A stretch of DNA of 64,000 nt from Providencia rettgeri (GTDB lineage Bacteria; Pseudomonadota; Gammaproteobacteria; Enterobacterales; Enterobacteriaceae). Positions within the stretch are counted from its first letter, which is position 1. The number at the start of each line of letters is the position of its first letter. Of this stretch, positions 46,610 to 55,601 are shown one piece after another. The notes beneath the pieces were generated by a model, which was given only the letters and a program-made list of their open reading frames with translations, did not search any database and was not told where the DNA came from. The stretch spans positions 1,612,001 to 1,676,000 of the forward strand of contig NZ_CP059348.1 in the NCBI RefSeq assembly GCF_013702265.1. Reading direction: 5' to 3'. Position numbers and translations under genes: made by a program.

Positions 46610-46919
46610 TCAAAACCCATCGACCAGTAGGTCTATCGCACTTTTGATTTTATCTCTTTGGTACTCAATGCAAATAATCTCTTTTCCTAGCATGGATTTA
46701 GAGATGGCAGACATCAAATGAGTCATAAGTACAAAGGGTTGCCCTTCAATATCAATAATTGGGTTAAGTCGAATCGGCAGGGCAGCTTGCAGATGACGTG
46801 TATCAAATAAAGGAATGATTAGGCGTGTTGTTAGGTCATCAATAATGTACACTTTGTACATCCAAAAGATAAGGATAGTTGGTTAGCTCTTTTTTAGCTT
46901 GATAGACACAATATTGCAT
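46610..46919 (-). pseudogene. ccdB: ccdB toxin with a frameshift
   Basis: From the ATG at 46919, which overlaps the ccdA stop by one base, the reading MQYCVYQAKKELTNYPYLL follows the CcdB pattern, then stops at a TGA after VQSVHY. The next frame carries IIDDLTTRLIIPLFDTRHLQ through AIDLLVDGF to 46610. The total of 310 bases is one over a multiple of three, and removing one T near 46848-46851 restores DVQSDIIDD and a 102-residue CcdB (F-plasmid CcdB is 101). The C-terminus DGF differs from the gyrase-poisoning WGI. Likely inactive, unless the extra base is an error. Confidence 0.8.
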
Positions 46920-47155
46920 TAAAGCTCCTTATATTCCTCTGAAAAAATTCCATATTCTTCACTGATCCTATTGAGTTCCTGAAAACCATCTTGGTTATCC
47001 GCTTTCCATTTTAACGCCTCAAGTTTTTTGAGTTCAGCCAGTAAAGCATTGGATAACACGAGGGAGAAATTTAAATTGGCTTTTCTCGCTTGTTCATAAA
47101 GTTCAGGGGAGACTGTCACACTCACCGTCTTTTTCATTTTATTGGCTACCGTCAT
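46919..47155 (-). CDS. ccdA: CcdA-like antitoxin
   Basis: A 78-residue antitoxin with an N-terminal ribbon-helix-helix (KKTVSVTVSPELYEQARKANLNFSLVLSNALLAELKK) and a CcdB-binding tail. The ATG at 47155 has GGAG five bases upstream. Its reading frame is open; its toxin is frameshifted. The tail lacks the usual EWK...NR spacing only in detail. Confidence 0.8.
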   Translation of the reverse strand: MTVANKMKKTVSVTVSPELYEQARKANLNFSLVLSNALLAELKKLEALKWKADNQDGFQELNRISEEYGIFSEEYKEL

Positions 47156-47173
47156 CGCAACTCCTTTTTGATA

Positions 47174-47237
47174 TATATGCTAAATTTACTGATGCATCTG
47201 AGTACGCGTGCTCGAACACGGGTAAATGTAGCATATA
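47174..47237. promoter_or_regulatory. Nested inverted repeat upstream of ccdA, candidate operator
   Basis: TATATGCTAAATTTAC (47174-47189) and GTAAATGTAGCATATA (47222-47237) are complements with one mismatch, with CGTG-N6-CACG between. It lies 19 bases before the ccdA start, where CcdA or CcdAB would bind to repress. Confidence 0.5.
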
Positions 47238-47298
47238 TTTTGAGCGGAGAATCAATTTACCTCCATTTATTGAAAAATTCAGACACTCTGTTCTCTTT

Positions 47299-47820
47299 TT
47301 ACATATCAAAAAGCGCTTCAATGGACTTTATTGGATAAAAAAAGCTATCAGCGTTATCTCCTGTTAATTGGATAAAACCGAGTCTGAGATAAAATTGTTT
47401 GGCTTTATCATTTAAGGCCTCGACAAATAGGCCGTAAATACCCACTGCATGCGATGCTTGATAGACAATTCTCATTGCATGAACAACGAGTAACTCACCA
47501 TAACCTTGTCGTTGAATACTTTTATCAATGGCCAAACGACCGAGCGTGACACTGGGCGCATTTTCGTAAGGCACTGCTATTTGTCGCTGGCGGCTTGGCA
47601 ACATTCTTTTTTCAAAACTACTCCCTGATAAGGTGTAGTAGCCCATTACACGCGGCTTTTCTTCTTTGGTTAACAGCATATACCCACGTAAAATTTGGTT
47701 TTTATGCTGCCGTTTTAAATGTTCGGTGAGAAACGTATTCATATAGGGCTCACCGCAATCAAAATGTGTTAAATCATAGTCGATTTCCTCTGAATACATC
47801 GCGATTTTAAAGTCCTTCAC
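47299..47820 (-). CDS. GNAT toxin of a TacT/AtaT type toxin-antitoxin system
   Basis: A 173-residue acetyltransferase. The acetyl-CoA loop reads GRLAIDKSIQRQGYGELLV (about 92-110) and the catalytic-type tyrosine lies in KQFYLRLGF. GNAT toxins of this class acetylate the amino acid on charged tRNA and block translation. The start is GTG 47820, directly after the antitoxin stop and behind GGAGGAATAA. Its target tRNA is not predictable. Confidence 0.85.
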   Translation of the reverse strand: MKDFKIAMYSEEIDYDLTHFDCGEPYMNTFLTEHLKRQHKNQILRGYMLLTKEEKPRVMGYYTLSGSSFEKRMLPSRQRQIAVPYENAPSVTLGRLAIDKSIQRQGYGELLVVHAMRIVYQASHAVGIYGLFVEALNDKAKQFYLRLGFIQLTGDNADSFFYPIKSIEALFDM

Positions 47821-48093
47821 TTATTCCTCCGTGTCTTGTAGACGTTTGGCAACTTGCTTCAAGCGGTTATTTACAGTTGGTGGGTTATTGATAGCATTTT
47901 GAACTAAATTCCATGAATGCTCATTCAGGATGAGGCGTCGATGGTGATTGACAATTTCACTGGCTCGTTCTGATGCAATACTAATCATGAACTGAGATAT
48001 AGACAGGTTGGTAATTGCTGCAGCTTCTTCAATCAAATTTTTGTCCTCTTCATTAAGTCTTAAGTCGATTCGTTTGGTTTTGGGGGCTAACAT
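47821..48093 (-). CDS. DUF1778 antitoxin (TacA/AtaR type)
   Basis: A 90-residue ribbon-helix-helix antitoxin (TKRIDLRLNEEDKNLIEEAAAITNLSISQFMISIASERASEIV) with a C-terminal toxin-neutralising tail. Its ATG follows AGGAGAAATACC. The stop is immediately before the toxin GTG, typical of this pair. Confidence 0.85.
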   Translation of the reverse strand: MLAPKTKRIDLRLNEEDKNLIEEAAAITNLSISQFMISIASERASEIVNHHRRLILNEHSWNLVQNAINNPPTVNNRLKQVAKRLQDTEE

Positions 48094-48184
48094 GGTATTT
48101 CTCCTAGCCTAAATAGCGGTCAGTTTTTCATGTTCAGACGTTCAATAACCCTTTACTGGGTTATCATTCCATCACATTCATATT

Positions 48185-48203
48185 GTACGGTTTTGCACCG
48201 TAC
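48185..48203. promoter_or_regulatory. Candidate operator of the GNAT TA operon
   Basis: GTACGGT-TTTGC-ACCGTAC, seven-base arms, lies 92 bases upstream of the antitoxin start, partly over a TACAAT-like -10 on the minus strand. Autoregulation by antitoxin plus toxin is usual for the family. Confidence 0.45.
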
Positions 48204-48352
48204 TTGAATGATAAATGTACACTGAGGTAAGTTCAACTAGATTTTGAACACCAAACTAAAAGAAATACGCAATGTGGTTTTATACGTGGTTAGCTTTGTT
48301 CACAGGTAGTTTTATATAGAGCCACAAACAGATCGAATGTGTTTATTTGGGT

Positions 48353-48370
48353 TTGCGAAGCGCTTCGCAG
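48353..48370. repeat. GCGAAGCGCTTCGC palindrome (copy 1)
   Basis: A 16-base perfect palindrome TGCGAAGCGCTTCGCA within TTTGCGAAGCGCTTCGCAG. A longer copy is at 49026-49047; the two flank yajD. Confidence 0.6.
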
Positions 48371-48539
48371 AGGGTATGCAATAAGCTGCAATTGCTGATG
48401 AATGGAGGGATAGCGTGCCGAAAAATGAAATTATAATGCTGGAATAGAGAGACGAAGGCTGGAAAGGCAAGGCTAACAGTCGGAAGAAACGCAGGCTTGA
48501 ATAGCATTTCAAACCTGCGAGAACAAAATGCGGATGCGA

Positions 48540-48887
48540 TTATTTCTTTTTATCTAGCATCGCTTTTAAATCTGCAAATGGGTTATAAGTGGCTTCACCC
48601 ACATCTTTTTGTGCATCTTCACCCGCAACCACATTCGTTCCATACTGGTCGGCTTCTGTATACTTAGAATGTTCATGATCGTGACAGAAGAGACACAATA
48701 ACTCCCAATTACTGCCATCTTCAGGGTTATTGGTATGGTCATGATCGATATGATGAACGGTTAATTCTCTCAGATTCGAATAAACGAATTCCCGCGTGCA
48801 GCGCCCGCATATCCATGGATAAATTTTAAGTGCTTTTTCACGGTAGCCACTTTCTAAGCGAGCATAGTTTTTAGGGATCAGAGCCAT
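48540..48887 (-). CDS. yajD: YajD, HNH nuclease family protein
   Basis: A 115-residue protein, the same length as E. coli YajD and nearly the same sequence (ALIPKNYARLESGYREKAL, TVHHIDHDHTNN, LLCLFCHDHEHSKYTEADQ). Cysteine pairs CGRC and CLFC with the HNH core HHIDHDH would bind zinc and metal. Function is unknown. ATG 48887 follows AGGTGATATTCGTT. In E. coli it lies far from motility genes. Confidence 0.9.
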   Translation of the reverse strand: MALIPKNYARLESGYREKALKIYPWICGRCTREFVYSNLRELTVHHIDHDHTNNPEDGSNWELLCLFCHDHEHSKYTEADQYGTNVVAGEDAQKDVGEATYNPFADLKAMLDKKK

Positions 48888-49025
48888 AACGAATATCACC
48901 TGCTATAAATAGAGTGTTTTACATTGATGTTATCAATATACCCCATTTTACGGCGTGGGTATTATAGGAAGTGATTTTTTAGGTCGTCCTTTTTTACTCT
49001 CTCTCTTTTTACCTTTCATTTACCT

Positions 49026-49047
49026 CTTTGCGAAGCGCTTCGCAAAG
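49026..49047. repeat. GCGAAGCGCTTCGC palindrome (copy 2)
   Basis: A 22-base perfect palindrome: CTTTGCGAAGC followed by its exact complement GCTTCGCAAAG. It lies between yajD and flhB. Confidence 0.65.
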
Positions 49048-49171
49048 TTGTTGCCATATTGCTCAATAGCCAAAAAACCCCTGCGAAGTACGTCTATTTT
49101 CCACCATTGATTTTTTTACACTCTGTCATGCTATAGCGACTATGCGTATAGGCTAATTTTTTGGAAGTCAC

Positions 49172-50323
49172 GTGTCCGACGAAAGTGATGTAGAAAAAAC
49201 AGAAGAACCCACGCCTCATAAAAAGCAGAAAGCGAAAGATGATGGGCAAATTGTTCGCTCCAAAGAATTAAGCTCCCTCATGATGATGTTGGCTGGAGTC
49301 AGTTTGCTGTGGCTAAGTGGAGGGCATTTGGCAAACCAGCTACGACAAATCATGCGCCAAGGATTTATCTTTGACGGGCATTATCTGCAAAACACCGGGT
49401 TGATGCTCAGTTATTTGGGGAGGGTAGTTAGTGAGGCGTTATTTGCTCTATTTCCAATTATTGGGGGGTTAGCGCTGGTGGGGATCTCGGCATCGTCACT
49501 GGTAGGTGGGCTGTTATTTAATAGCAAACTGATTAAGTTTGATTTGAAAAAATTAAATCCAATCAAAGGATTAAAACGAATTTTCTCCATGAATGCCTTA
49601 TCTGAACTGTTTAAGGCGATATTAAAATCACTGTTTGTGGGGTTAGGTGCGTCCATTTTTCTTTGGCAAAGCTGGCCATCGTTACTCCATTTGGTGATGG
49701 AACCACCGACAACCGCGTTGGCAAACGCACTCGAGAAGGTGATTTTTGCGGGTTATTTAATTGTTTTTCTATTAATCCCGATGGTGGCATTTGATGTGTT
49801 TTATCAATTTCGCTCTCACTTGAAAAAGTTACGGATGAGCCGCCAAGAAATTAAAGACGAATTTAAGCAACAAGAGGGCGATCCTCACATTAAAGCCAAA
49901 ATTCGTCAGCAACAACGAGCGATTGCGCGTAACCGAATGATGGCAGATGTACCCAGTGCGGATGTGATTGTCACCAACCCGACTCACTACGCTGTCGCCC
50001 TAAAATATGACGATAAAAAAATGGGAGCGCCGAAAGTCTTGGCAAAAGGCGCGGGGGTTATTGCCCAACGTATTAAAGAAATTGGTGCAGAGCACCGTAT
50101 TTTACAACTTGAAGCTCCACCGCTCGCGCGTGCGTTATATCGCCATGCGGAGATTGGACAAAGTATCCCTGTTGCGCTGTATGCAGCGGTAGCAGAAGTT
50201 TTAGCATGGGTTTACCAATTACGCCGCTGGCGTCGTGAAGGTGGCCTGAAACCAAAGAAACCGAAAAATTTACCAGTGCCACCGACGCTGGATTTTGCTG
50301 GAGATAACAATCGCGATGGCTAA
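49172..50323 (+). CDS. flhB: FlhB, flagellar export switch protein
   Basis: A 383-residue export-gate component with four helices in the first half and the autocleavage site NPTH (IVTNPTHYAVALKY). Start GTG 49172 with GGAAG four bases upstream gives MSDESDVEKTEEPTPHKK, matching E. coli. It overlaps flhA by eight bases. Confidence 0.95.
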   Translation: MSDESDVEKTEEPTPHKKQKAKDDGQIVRSKELSSLMMMLAGVSLLWLSGGHLANQLRQIMRQGFIFDGHYLQNTGLMLSYLGRVVSEALFALFPIIGGLALVGISASSLVGGLLFNSKLIKFDLKKLNPIKGLKRIFSMNALSELFKAILKSLFVGLGASIFLWQSWPSLLHLVMEPPTTALANALEKVIFAGYLIVFLLIPMVAFDVFYQFRSHLKKLRMSRQEIKDEFKQQEGDPHIKAKIRQQQRAIARNRMMADVPSADVIVTNPTHYAVALKYDDKKMGAPKVLAKGAGVIAQRIKEIGAEHRILQLEAPPLARALYRHAEIGQSIPVALYAAVAEVLAWVYQLRRWRREGGLKPKKPKNLPVPPTLDFAGDNNRDG

Positions 50324-52412
50324 TTTGGCTGCACTTTTAAAATTGCCGAAAAACTTACAAGGAACTCAGTGGCAAATCCTCGCTGGACCCGTGCTGATAT
50401 TACTGATTCTGTCGATGATGGTTTTGCCATTACCGGCATTCCTGCTGGATTTACTGTTCACCTTTAACATCGCGCTGTCCATTATGGTGTTGTTAGTGGC
50501 GATGTTCACCAAACGAACACTCGACTTCGCAGCATTCCCGACTATTTTGCTGTTCGCAACCTTATTGCGTCTATCGTTGAATATCGCTTCAACGCGTATC
50601 ATTTTGTTGGATGGTCATACTGGGCCTGATGCAGCTGGGCGAGTTGTCGAAGCTTTTGGTCATTTCTTGGTTGGCGGTAACTTTGCCATTGGTATCGTCG
50701 TTTTCATTATCTTGGTTCTGATTAACTTTATGGTTATCACTAAGGGTGCGGGGCGTATTGCTGAAGTGGGCGCTCGCTTTGTACTTGATGGTATGCCGGG
50801 TAAGCAAATGGCTATCGATGCCGATTTAAACGCCGGTATCATTAATGATGATGAAGCGAAAAAACGCAGAGCAGAAGTTACCCAAGAAGCTGATTTTTAC
50901 GGTTCAATGGACGGTGCGAGTAAATTCGTCCGTGGTGATGCCGTCGCCGGAATTATGATCATGGTGATAAACGTCATCGGTGGTCTGATTATCGGTGTGG
51001 GTCAGCACCATATGACACTCGGTGATGCAACGAGCGCTTATACCTTATTAACCATCGGTGATGGCCTAGTCGCCCAAATTCCAGCATTGATTATCTCGAC
51101 AGCAGCGGGTGTTATCGTCACTCGCGTTGCAACCGATGAAGATGTTGGTGAGCAGATGGTCACTCAACTGTTTAATAACCCACGCGTGATGTGGCTCAGT
51201 GCTGGGGTATTAGGGTTGATTGGTCTTATTCCAGGAATGCCTAACTTTGTTTTCCTACTATTCACCGCCGCACTCGCTGCATTAGGGTGGTATCTGGTCA
51301 AACGTGCTCGCAACCCAGAAAAAGCGATGGATGATAGCCAAGCGCAGCATTTCCAAGAGGCCAATAAAGTGGTCGAAGCCACATGGGATGATGTGCAACT
51401 AGAAGATTTACTGGCAATGGAAGTCGGTTATCGCTTAATTCCGCTGGTGGATAATGACCAACAAGGGGAGCTGTTGGGTCGACTTCGTGGGCTACGTAAG
51501 AAATTTGCTCAGGAAGTTGGCTACTTACCTCCGGTGGTGCATATTTGCGACAACCTAGAGTTATCCCCGTGTGAATATCGCATTCTTATTAAAGGGGCTG
51601 AGGTGGGGCGTGGAGAAGCTCAACCAGGACGCAATTTAGCGATTGACCCGGGCAATGCGGCGGGAACCTTACAAGGGGATAAGACTAAAGAGCCTGCATT
51701 TGGTCTGCCTGCAGTATGGATTGACGATGACTTGCGCGAACAAGCTCAAATTCAAGGTTATACCGTTGTTTCCGCAAGTACCGCGGTAGCAACGCACTTC
51801 AATCAAATCTTACTGCAATACTCGAGCACGCTTTTTGGTCGTCAAGAAGCCCAAATGCTGTATGACCGCGTGAAAAAAGAGATGCCAAAACTGGCGGATG
51901 ACCTGATCCCAGACACCATTTCTCTGACCATCTTGCACCGTGTTTTACAAAACCTACTCATGGAAGATGTGGTGATCCGCGACATGCGTACCATTATTGA
52001 AACGCTGGCTGAAATGGCGGGTGAAAATGGTGAACAAAAAGATACCGATTACCTCACTTCTCAGGTGCGTATTGCTCTAGGACGCGCCATTACCCAGCAA
52101 TGGTTTGGTAGTGCTGAAGAGATTCAAGTGATTGGGTTGGATGCGAAGTTGGAGCAAATCCTGCTACAAGCTGCGAAGAATGGTGGTGGCTTAGAGCCAA
52201 ATTTAGCCCAGTTTATTCAAACTCAAGCTGAAGAGGCGGTGGGGCATCAAGAAGCCATGGGCGCACCAACGGTGCTGTTAGTGAATCATGCACTGAGACT
52301 GATTTTATCCCGCTTCCTGCGTCGTAGCTTGCCGCAGTTAGTGGTGATGTCCAATTTAGAAATGACAGATCACCGTAAGATTAGAATGACATCGATGATC
52401 AGCGGGTCATAA
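50316..52412 (+). CDS. flhA: FlhA, flagellar export gate
   Basis: A 698-residue export gate (E. coli 692), with eight N-terminal helices including the FHIPEP-type loop (GRIAEVGARFVLDGMPGKQMAIDADLNAG) and a large cytoplasmic ring domain. The start at 50316 gives MANLAALLKLPKNLQG like E. coli MSNLAAMLRLP; a 7-residue upstream extension inside flhB is rejected. No flhE follows. Confidence 0.95.
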   Translation: MANLAALLKLPKNLQGTQWQILAGPVLILLILSMMVLPLPAFLLDLLFTFNIALSIMVLLVAMFTKRTLDFAAFPTILLFATLLRLSLNIASTRIILLDGHTGPDAAGRVVEAFGHFLVGGNFAIGIVVFIILVLINFMVITKGAGRIAEVGARFVLDGMPGKQMAIDADLNAGIINDDEAKKRRAEVTQEADFYGSMDGASKFVRGDAVAGIMIMVINVIGGLIIGVGQHHMTLGDATSAYTLLTIGDGLVAQIPALIISTAAGVIVTRVATDEDVGEQMVTQLFNNPRVMWLSAGVLGLIGLIPGMPNFVFLLFTAALAALGWYLVKRARNPEKAMDDSQAQHFQEANKVVEATWDDVQLEDLLAMEVGYRLIPLVDNDQQGELLGRLRGLRKKFAQEVGYLPPVVHICDNLELSPCEYRILIKGAEVGRGEAQPGRNLAIDPGNAAGTLQGDKTKEPAFGLPAVWIDDDLREQAQIQGYTVVSASTAVATHFNQILLQYSSTLFGRQEAQMLYDRVKKEMPKLADDLIPDTISLTILHRVLQNLLMEDVVIRDMRTIIETLAEMAGENGEQKDTDYLTSQVRIALGRAITQQWFGSAEEIQVIGLDAKLEQILLQAAKNGGGLEPNLAQFIQTQAEEAVGHQEAMGAPTVLLVNHALRLILSRFLRRSLPQLVVMSNLEMTDHRKIRMTSMISGS

Positions 52413-52456
52413 ACAGTCGATTGATTTCAAATTAACAAAACACAAATAAGTATCAC

Positions 52457-52512
52457 AATAGGCAGTGTAGTGAGATGAGCGTCATAACTCCTCACTCACG
52501 GCCTATTTTTTT
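52457..52512 (+). terminator. Intrinsic terminator of flhBA
   Basis: AATAGGC pairs with GCCTATT, with an inner GTGAG/CTCAC stem, followed by TTTTT. Confidence 0.8.
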
Positions 52513-52660
52513 GCGCGTTAGTTCTATACAAGAGCACCGTTAAGGTCTTTACGGACTTTAAATCGAACGGCATCCAGTCTCACTGGCATGAGCCAAAAGA
52601 CGCTAGATGTTAATCATTAAAGTGCATCGATATCTTATACATAATCATGGTGGAAATAAC

Positions 52661-52816
52661 ATGGCAGACACATTGAAGGAATTATTGGAATTTGCTAAAG
52701 GACTAGAAAAAGTCGGGGTTACAGATGGAGAGGTTGTGAAGCGTATTGAGGCGAGAAGAAAAGCAAGAAAGGCTAAATTTAATAAACAAAAAGACTCTGA
52801 TCATTTAACCAGATAA
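52661..52816 (+). CDS. 51-residue hypothetical protein between flhA and flgN
   Basis: Start ATG 52661 with TGGA six bases upstream. The sequence DTLKELLEFAKGLEKVGVTDGEVVKRIEARRKARKAKF is helical and very basic at its end, resembling the N-terminal part of HigA/XRE-type antitoxins cut short. It could be such a remnant or a real small protein. It occupies the place of flhE in E. coli. Confidence 0.5.
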   Translation: MADTLKELLEFAKGLEKVGVTDGEVVKRIEARRKARKAKFNKQKDSDHLTR

Positions 52817-52852
52817 AAATAGGGGGCGAGGAAAATAGGTTTAGCCAGAAAT

Positions 52853-53293
52853 CTAAATTGAAATTTTCTTTCCTAACGCTGGGCGTTTAGATTCTAAGCC
52901 ATCAGCACCGTAAGTTGACTGATTATTATGCTTTTTCACAAAATTTAGACGTTGTGCATTCAGCTCAATATGCAGTTGAAGCATTTGGTGATTACGATAA
53001 TTTAAATCTTTTAGCTGAGCCGTCAGGTCTTTAATTGTATTCCAAGTGTGGCTAAGCGCTGGGTTACCTTCATACGGTGCAACGATTTTTGCTTGCTCTT
53101 CCAATTGTAAACGGTGGTTCTCGCCATGACTGATAGCGGCAACTAAAAAACGCTTTTGCTCCGTCGTTTCCTGAAATGGAGAAGGTGGCACACGATGGTA
53201 ACCCAGTAATAACTCTTCATTTTTCATCACAATTTCCAGTGACTGCAAATGACCAAGCTGCTGTTCTAATAGGAGTAATAATTCGTCGTTCAT
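52853..53293 (-). CDS. flgN: FlgN, hook-filament junction protein chaperone
   Basis: A 146-residue helical export chaperone for FlgK and FlgL. ELLLLLEQQLGHLQSLEIVMKNEELLL and YRNHQMLQLHIELNAQRLNF match enteric FlgN. It follows flgM by 11 bases. Confidence 0.9.
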   Translation of the reverse strand: MNDELLLLLEQQLGHLQSLEIVMKNEELLLGYHRVPPSPFQETTEQKRFLVAAISHGENHRLQLEEQAKIVAPYEGNPALSHTWNTIKDLTAQLKDLNYRNHQMLQLHIELNAQRLNFVKKHNNQSTYGADGLESKRPALGKKISI

Positions 53294-53304
53294 AGTCGTT
53301 CAGT

Positions 53305-53607
53305 TTATTTCATAGAAAGCATGCATTCATGGGCATCACGTAAAATGCCATCAGCGATTTTACCTGCATCCATGGTTAACGTACCGTCTTTGATGGCTTG
53401 TTTGATTTTTTCAACTTTAGCGACATCAATATCAGAAGCTTGAGGCTGAAGTAATTTCTTTTGTAACTCACTCGGTGCAAAAGTGCTTTCTTTAACAGCT
53501 TCATTAGCGGAGACTTTTTTCTCACGAACTAACGCTGCGGTTTCTTGTGGATCGCGAGTGGTTACCTGAGTCAAGGCAGAGATTGCAGATGTTTGCTCAA
53601 TAGCCAT
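53305..53607 (-). CDS. flgM: FlgM, anti-sigma28 factor
   Basis: A 100-residue protein that holds FliA inactive until the hook is finished and FlgM is exported. The C-terminal FliA-binding half (DIDVAKVEKIKQAIKDGTLTMDAGKIADGILRD) is intact. The start has AGGAAAAATACT. A sigma28 promoter precedes it, giving the known feedback. Confidence 0.93.
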   Translation of the reverse strand: MAIEQTSAISALTQVTTRDPQETAALVREKKVSANEAVKESTFAPSELQKKLLQPQASDIDVAKVEKIKQAIKDGTLTMDAGKIADGILRDAHECMLSMK

Positions 53608-53645
53608 AGTATTTTTCCTGTTCCCGATATTTTTGATATAGAAGG

Positions 53646-53672
53646 TTATCGGCAGATATTAGTGAACCTTTA
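53646..53672 (-). promoter_or_regulatory. Sigma28 promoter of flgMN
   Basis: Minus strand TAAAGGTT, 11 bases, GCCGATAA: seven of eight in the -35, exact -10. It lies 38 bases upstream of flgM. Confidence 0.88.
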
Positions 53673-53853
53673 ATATTCGGTTAGTTTTCAAATTACCAGT
53701 GAGATAAGTAATTTCACTTAAATTGCGATGTAAATCCTGATAATTAACTGCATATTTAACTACTTCAGACGAATTGCAAAAATTATACCTGTAATTCGCT
53801 TCAAAAACAGAAAATTATCACGCTATAACTTGATGATTTAATTTTAAATTAAG

Positions 53854-54525
53854 CTAGTTAAGCGCCACTTGAACACTGCCATTTTCTTGAGCTTCACCAT
53901 TGACCACTTGCCCATTGATGAGTCGAATCCGAATATTCTCACCCATCGCAGCATTATTAATGGCTCGGCCTTCATACTTAACGGAAAAGTTATTGCCAGT
54001 AGCAAATACATACACGGTTTGACCCGCTTTAATAGCCCAAGGGCGCCTAACCATTGAGCTAGTAAACGTCTGCCCAGCAGTAATATTGCGAAGGGCTAAC
54101 GTACCACGCAGCGCCATTTTATCGGTAGATGCACCTGACGGTAATTGATGAATAAGCCCTTTTTTGGTGCCAATATCCACAAATTCAATGGTTTCTCCCT
54201 TCTGAATATTGCGGGTGGCAACATAGTATTGCCCAGTGACATTCACCGTTAGCTGTAAATACGTTTTTTTCTTATCACACTGCACTGGCAATGAAATGTT
54301 TCCCATATTACGGCCACCACTTGGTAAGCCAATTTGCGGCTTATCACAATTTGGCCATTTATCTATTGGGGTTTTTATTTCAATTGAAACGCTATTTTGT
54401 TTTCCATGAATTTTACGGAAATACTGGTCAATATCTTGTGGAAGAGATGCTTGAACAGAAAAAGGAAATAGGTTTAATATACTGATAATTAAAATATATT
54501 TAATTGAAAAAATAGTTTTTATCAT
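53854..54525 (-). CDS. flgA: FlgA, P-ring assembly chaperone
   Basis: A 223-residue periplasmic protein (E. coli 219). A signal peptide (to about residue 26, ...FPFSVQA) leads into N-terminal and SAF domains (YYVATRNIQKGETIEFVDIG, ALRNITAGQTFTSSMVRRPWAIKAGQTVYV). The start at 54525 has AGGA six bases upstream; a 7-residue extension is not needed. It diverges from flgB. Confidence 0.92.
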   Translation of the reverse strand: MIKTIFSIKYILIISILNLFPFSVQASLPQDIDQYFRKIHGKQNSVSIEIKTPIDKWPNCDKPQIGLPSGGRNMGNISLPVQCDKKKTYLQLTVNVTGQYYVATRNIQKGETIEFVDIGTKKGLIHQLPSGASTDKMALRGTLALRNITAGQTFTSSMVRRPWAIKAGQTVYVFATGNNFSVKYEGRAINNAAMGENIRIRLINGQVVNGEAQENGSVQVALN

Positions 54526-54765
54526 CCCATTTCCTTTTTCATCCAATACCTTTTCACCCTTGAAGTTTACCTACATCGTCAATAATGAATGAGGCAAATA
54601 GGTCAATTATTTTGCCTTTATCTCGCCATTAGATTTTTTATCTGCCAGCTAATATGAGCATCGAATTTCTATATTCAAACTTTGCGTTTATAAAAACCGC
54701 AATTAAAAGATTCTTAATTTTCGTCTAAATCGATTAGGAATTAACTGAAATCCATTGAGGAAACC

Positions 54766-55179
54766 ATGATTGATAAATTAGATGCCACCTTTGCTTTTCA
54801 GCAACGGGCTTTGTCCATAAGAGAAGCAAGACAGACTGTTTTGGCTTCTAACATCGCCAATGCGGATACCCCCGGTTATCAAGCGCGTGATATTGATTTT
54901 AATCGTCAATTACAACAAGCGATGGATAAAGGCGTGGTGAAAGGAAAGGGTATTTCACTGGCAGTGACAGCCAAAGGACATATCGAAGGCCATGATATGA
55001 AGCCTGCTGCGCTGGATCTGAAATATCGCGTGCCTTATCAAACTTCAATGGATGGAAATACGGTTGATATGGATGTTGAACGCAGCCAATTTGCTGATAA
55101 CACATTGAAATATCAAGCCGATCTTACATTCATCAATAGCCAAGTCAAAAGTATGTTGGCCGTTCTACAACAAGGGTAA
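54766..55179 (+). CDS. flgB: FlgB, proximal rod protein
   Basis: A 137-residue rod subunit. N-terminal [31 protein letters not shown] is the axial-family motif. First gene of the flgBCDEFGHIJ operon; ATG follows TTGAGGAAACC. Confidence 0.95.
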   Translation: MIDKLDATFAFQQRALSIREARQTVLASNIANADTPGYQARDIDFNRQLQQAMDKGVVKGKGISLAVTAKGHIEGHDMKPAALDLKYRVPYQTSMDGNTVDMDVERSQFADNTLKYQADLTFINSQVKSMLAVLQQG

Positions 55180-55184
55180 GGGTT

Positions 55185-55589
55185 ATGGGTTTACTCAGTA
55201 TTTTTGATATCTCCTCTTCTGCATTAACCGCGCAATCTCAGCGTTTAAACGTTAGCGCGAGTAACATGGCGAACGCAGAAAGTGTGACGGGTCCTGATGG
55301 TGAACCATACCGCGCGAAGCAAGTGGTTTTTCAAATGGCGCCACAAGGTCGCAACCAAGTTGGTGGCGTTCGTGTGAGTGAATTAATCGAAGATCCCGCT
55401 CCCCCGCGTATGGAATACAAGCCCGGTCATCCTCTTGCAGATGAAAAGGGCTATGTGAAGATGCCTAACGTCGATACCGTGGGTGAAATGATCAACACCA
55501 TCTCCGCATCGCGTAGCTATCAAGCCAACTTAGAAGTAATGAATACCGCTAAAACATTGCTACAGAAAACCTTAACGCTAGGTCAGTAA
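55185..55589 (+). CDS. flgC: FlgC, proximal rod protein
   Basis: A 134-residue rod subunit with [23 protein letters not shown] and C-terminal [34 protein letters not shown]. It follows flgB by five bases. Confidence 0.95.
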   Translation: MGLLSIFDISSSALTAQSQRLNVSASNMANAESVTGPDGEPYRAKQVVFQMAPQGRNQVGGVRVSELIEDPAPPRMEYKPGHPLADEKGYVKMPNVDTVGEMINTISASRSYQANLEVMNTAKTLLQKTLTLGQ

Positions 55590-55601
55590 CGGAGACGCGC
55601 A

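Larger units (their letters stand above)
48094..48539. other. Spacer between the GNAT toxin-antitoxin operon and yajD
   Basis: 446 bases without a convincing ORF. It holds the TA promoter with palindrome 48185-48203, one GCGAAGCGCTTCGC copy, and a hairpin at 48490-48519 (CGCAGG...CCTGCG) after yajD. Confidence 0.5.

Noticed and set aside
47174..47237. Integron attC site
   Set aside because: The inverted repeat lacks paired RYYYAAC/GTTRRRY core sites; an operator for ccdAB is simpler.
48312..48512. Minus-strand 66-codon ORF
   Set aside because: Serine-rich, no ribosome site, runs across the palindromic repeat; likely chance.
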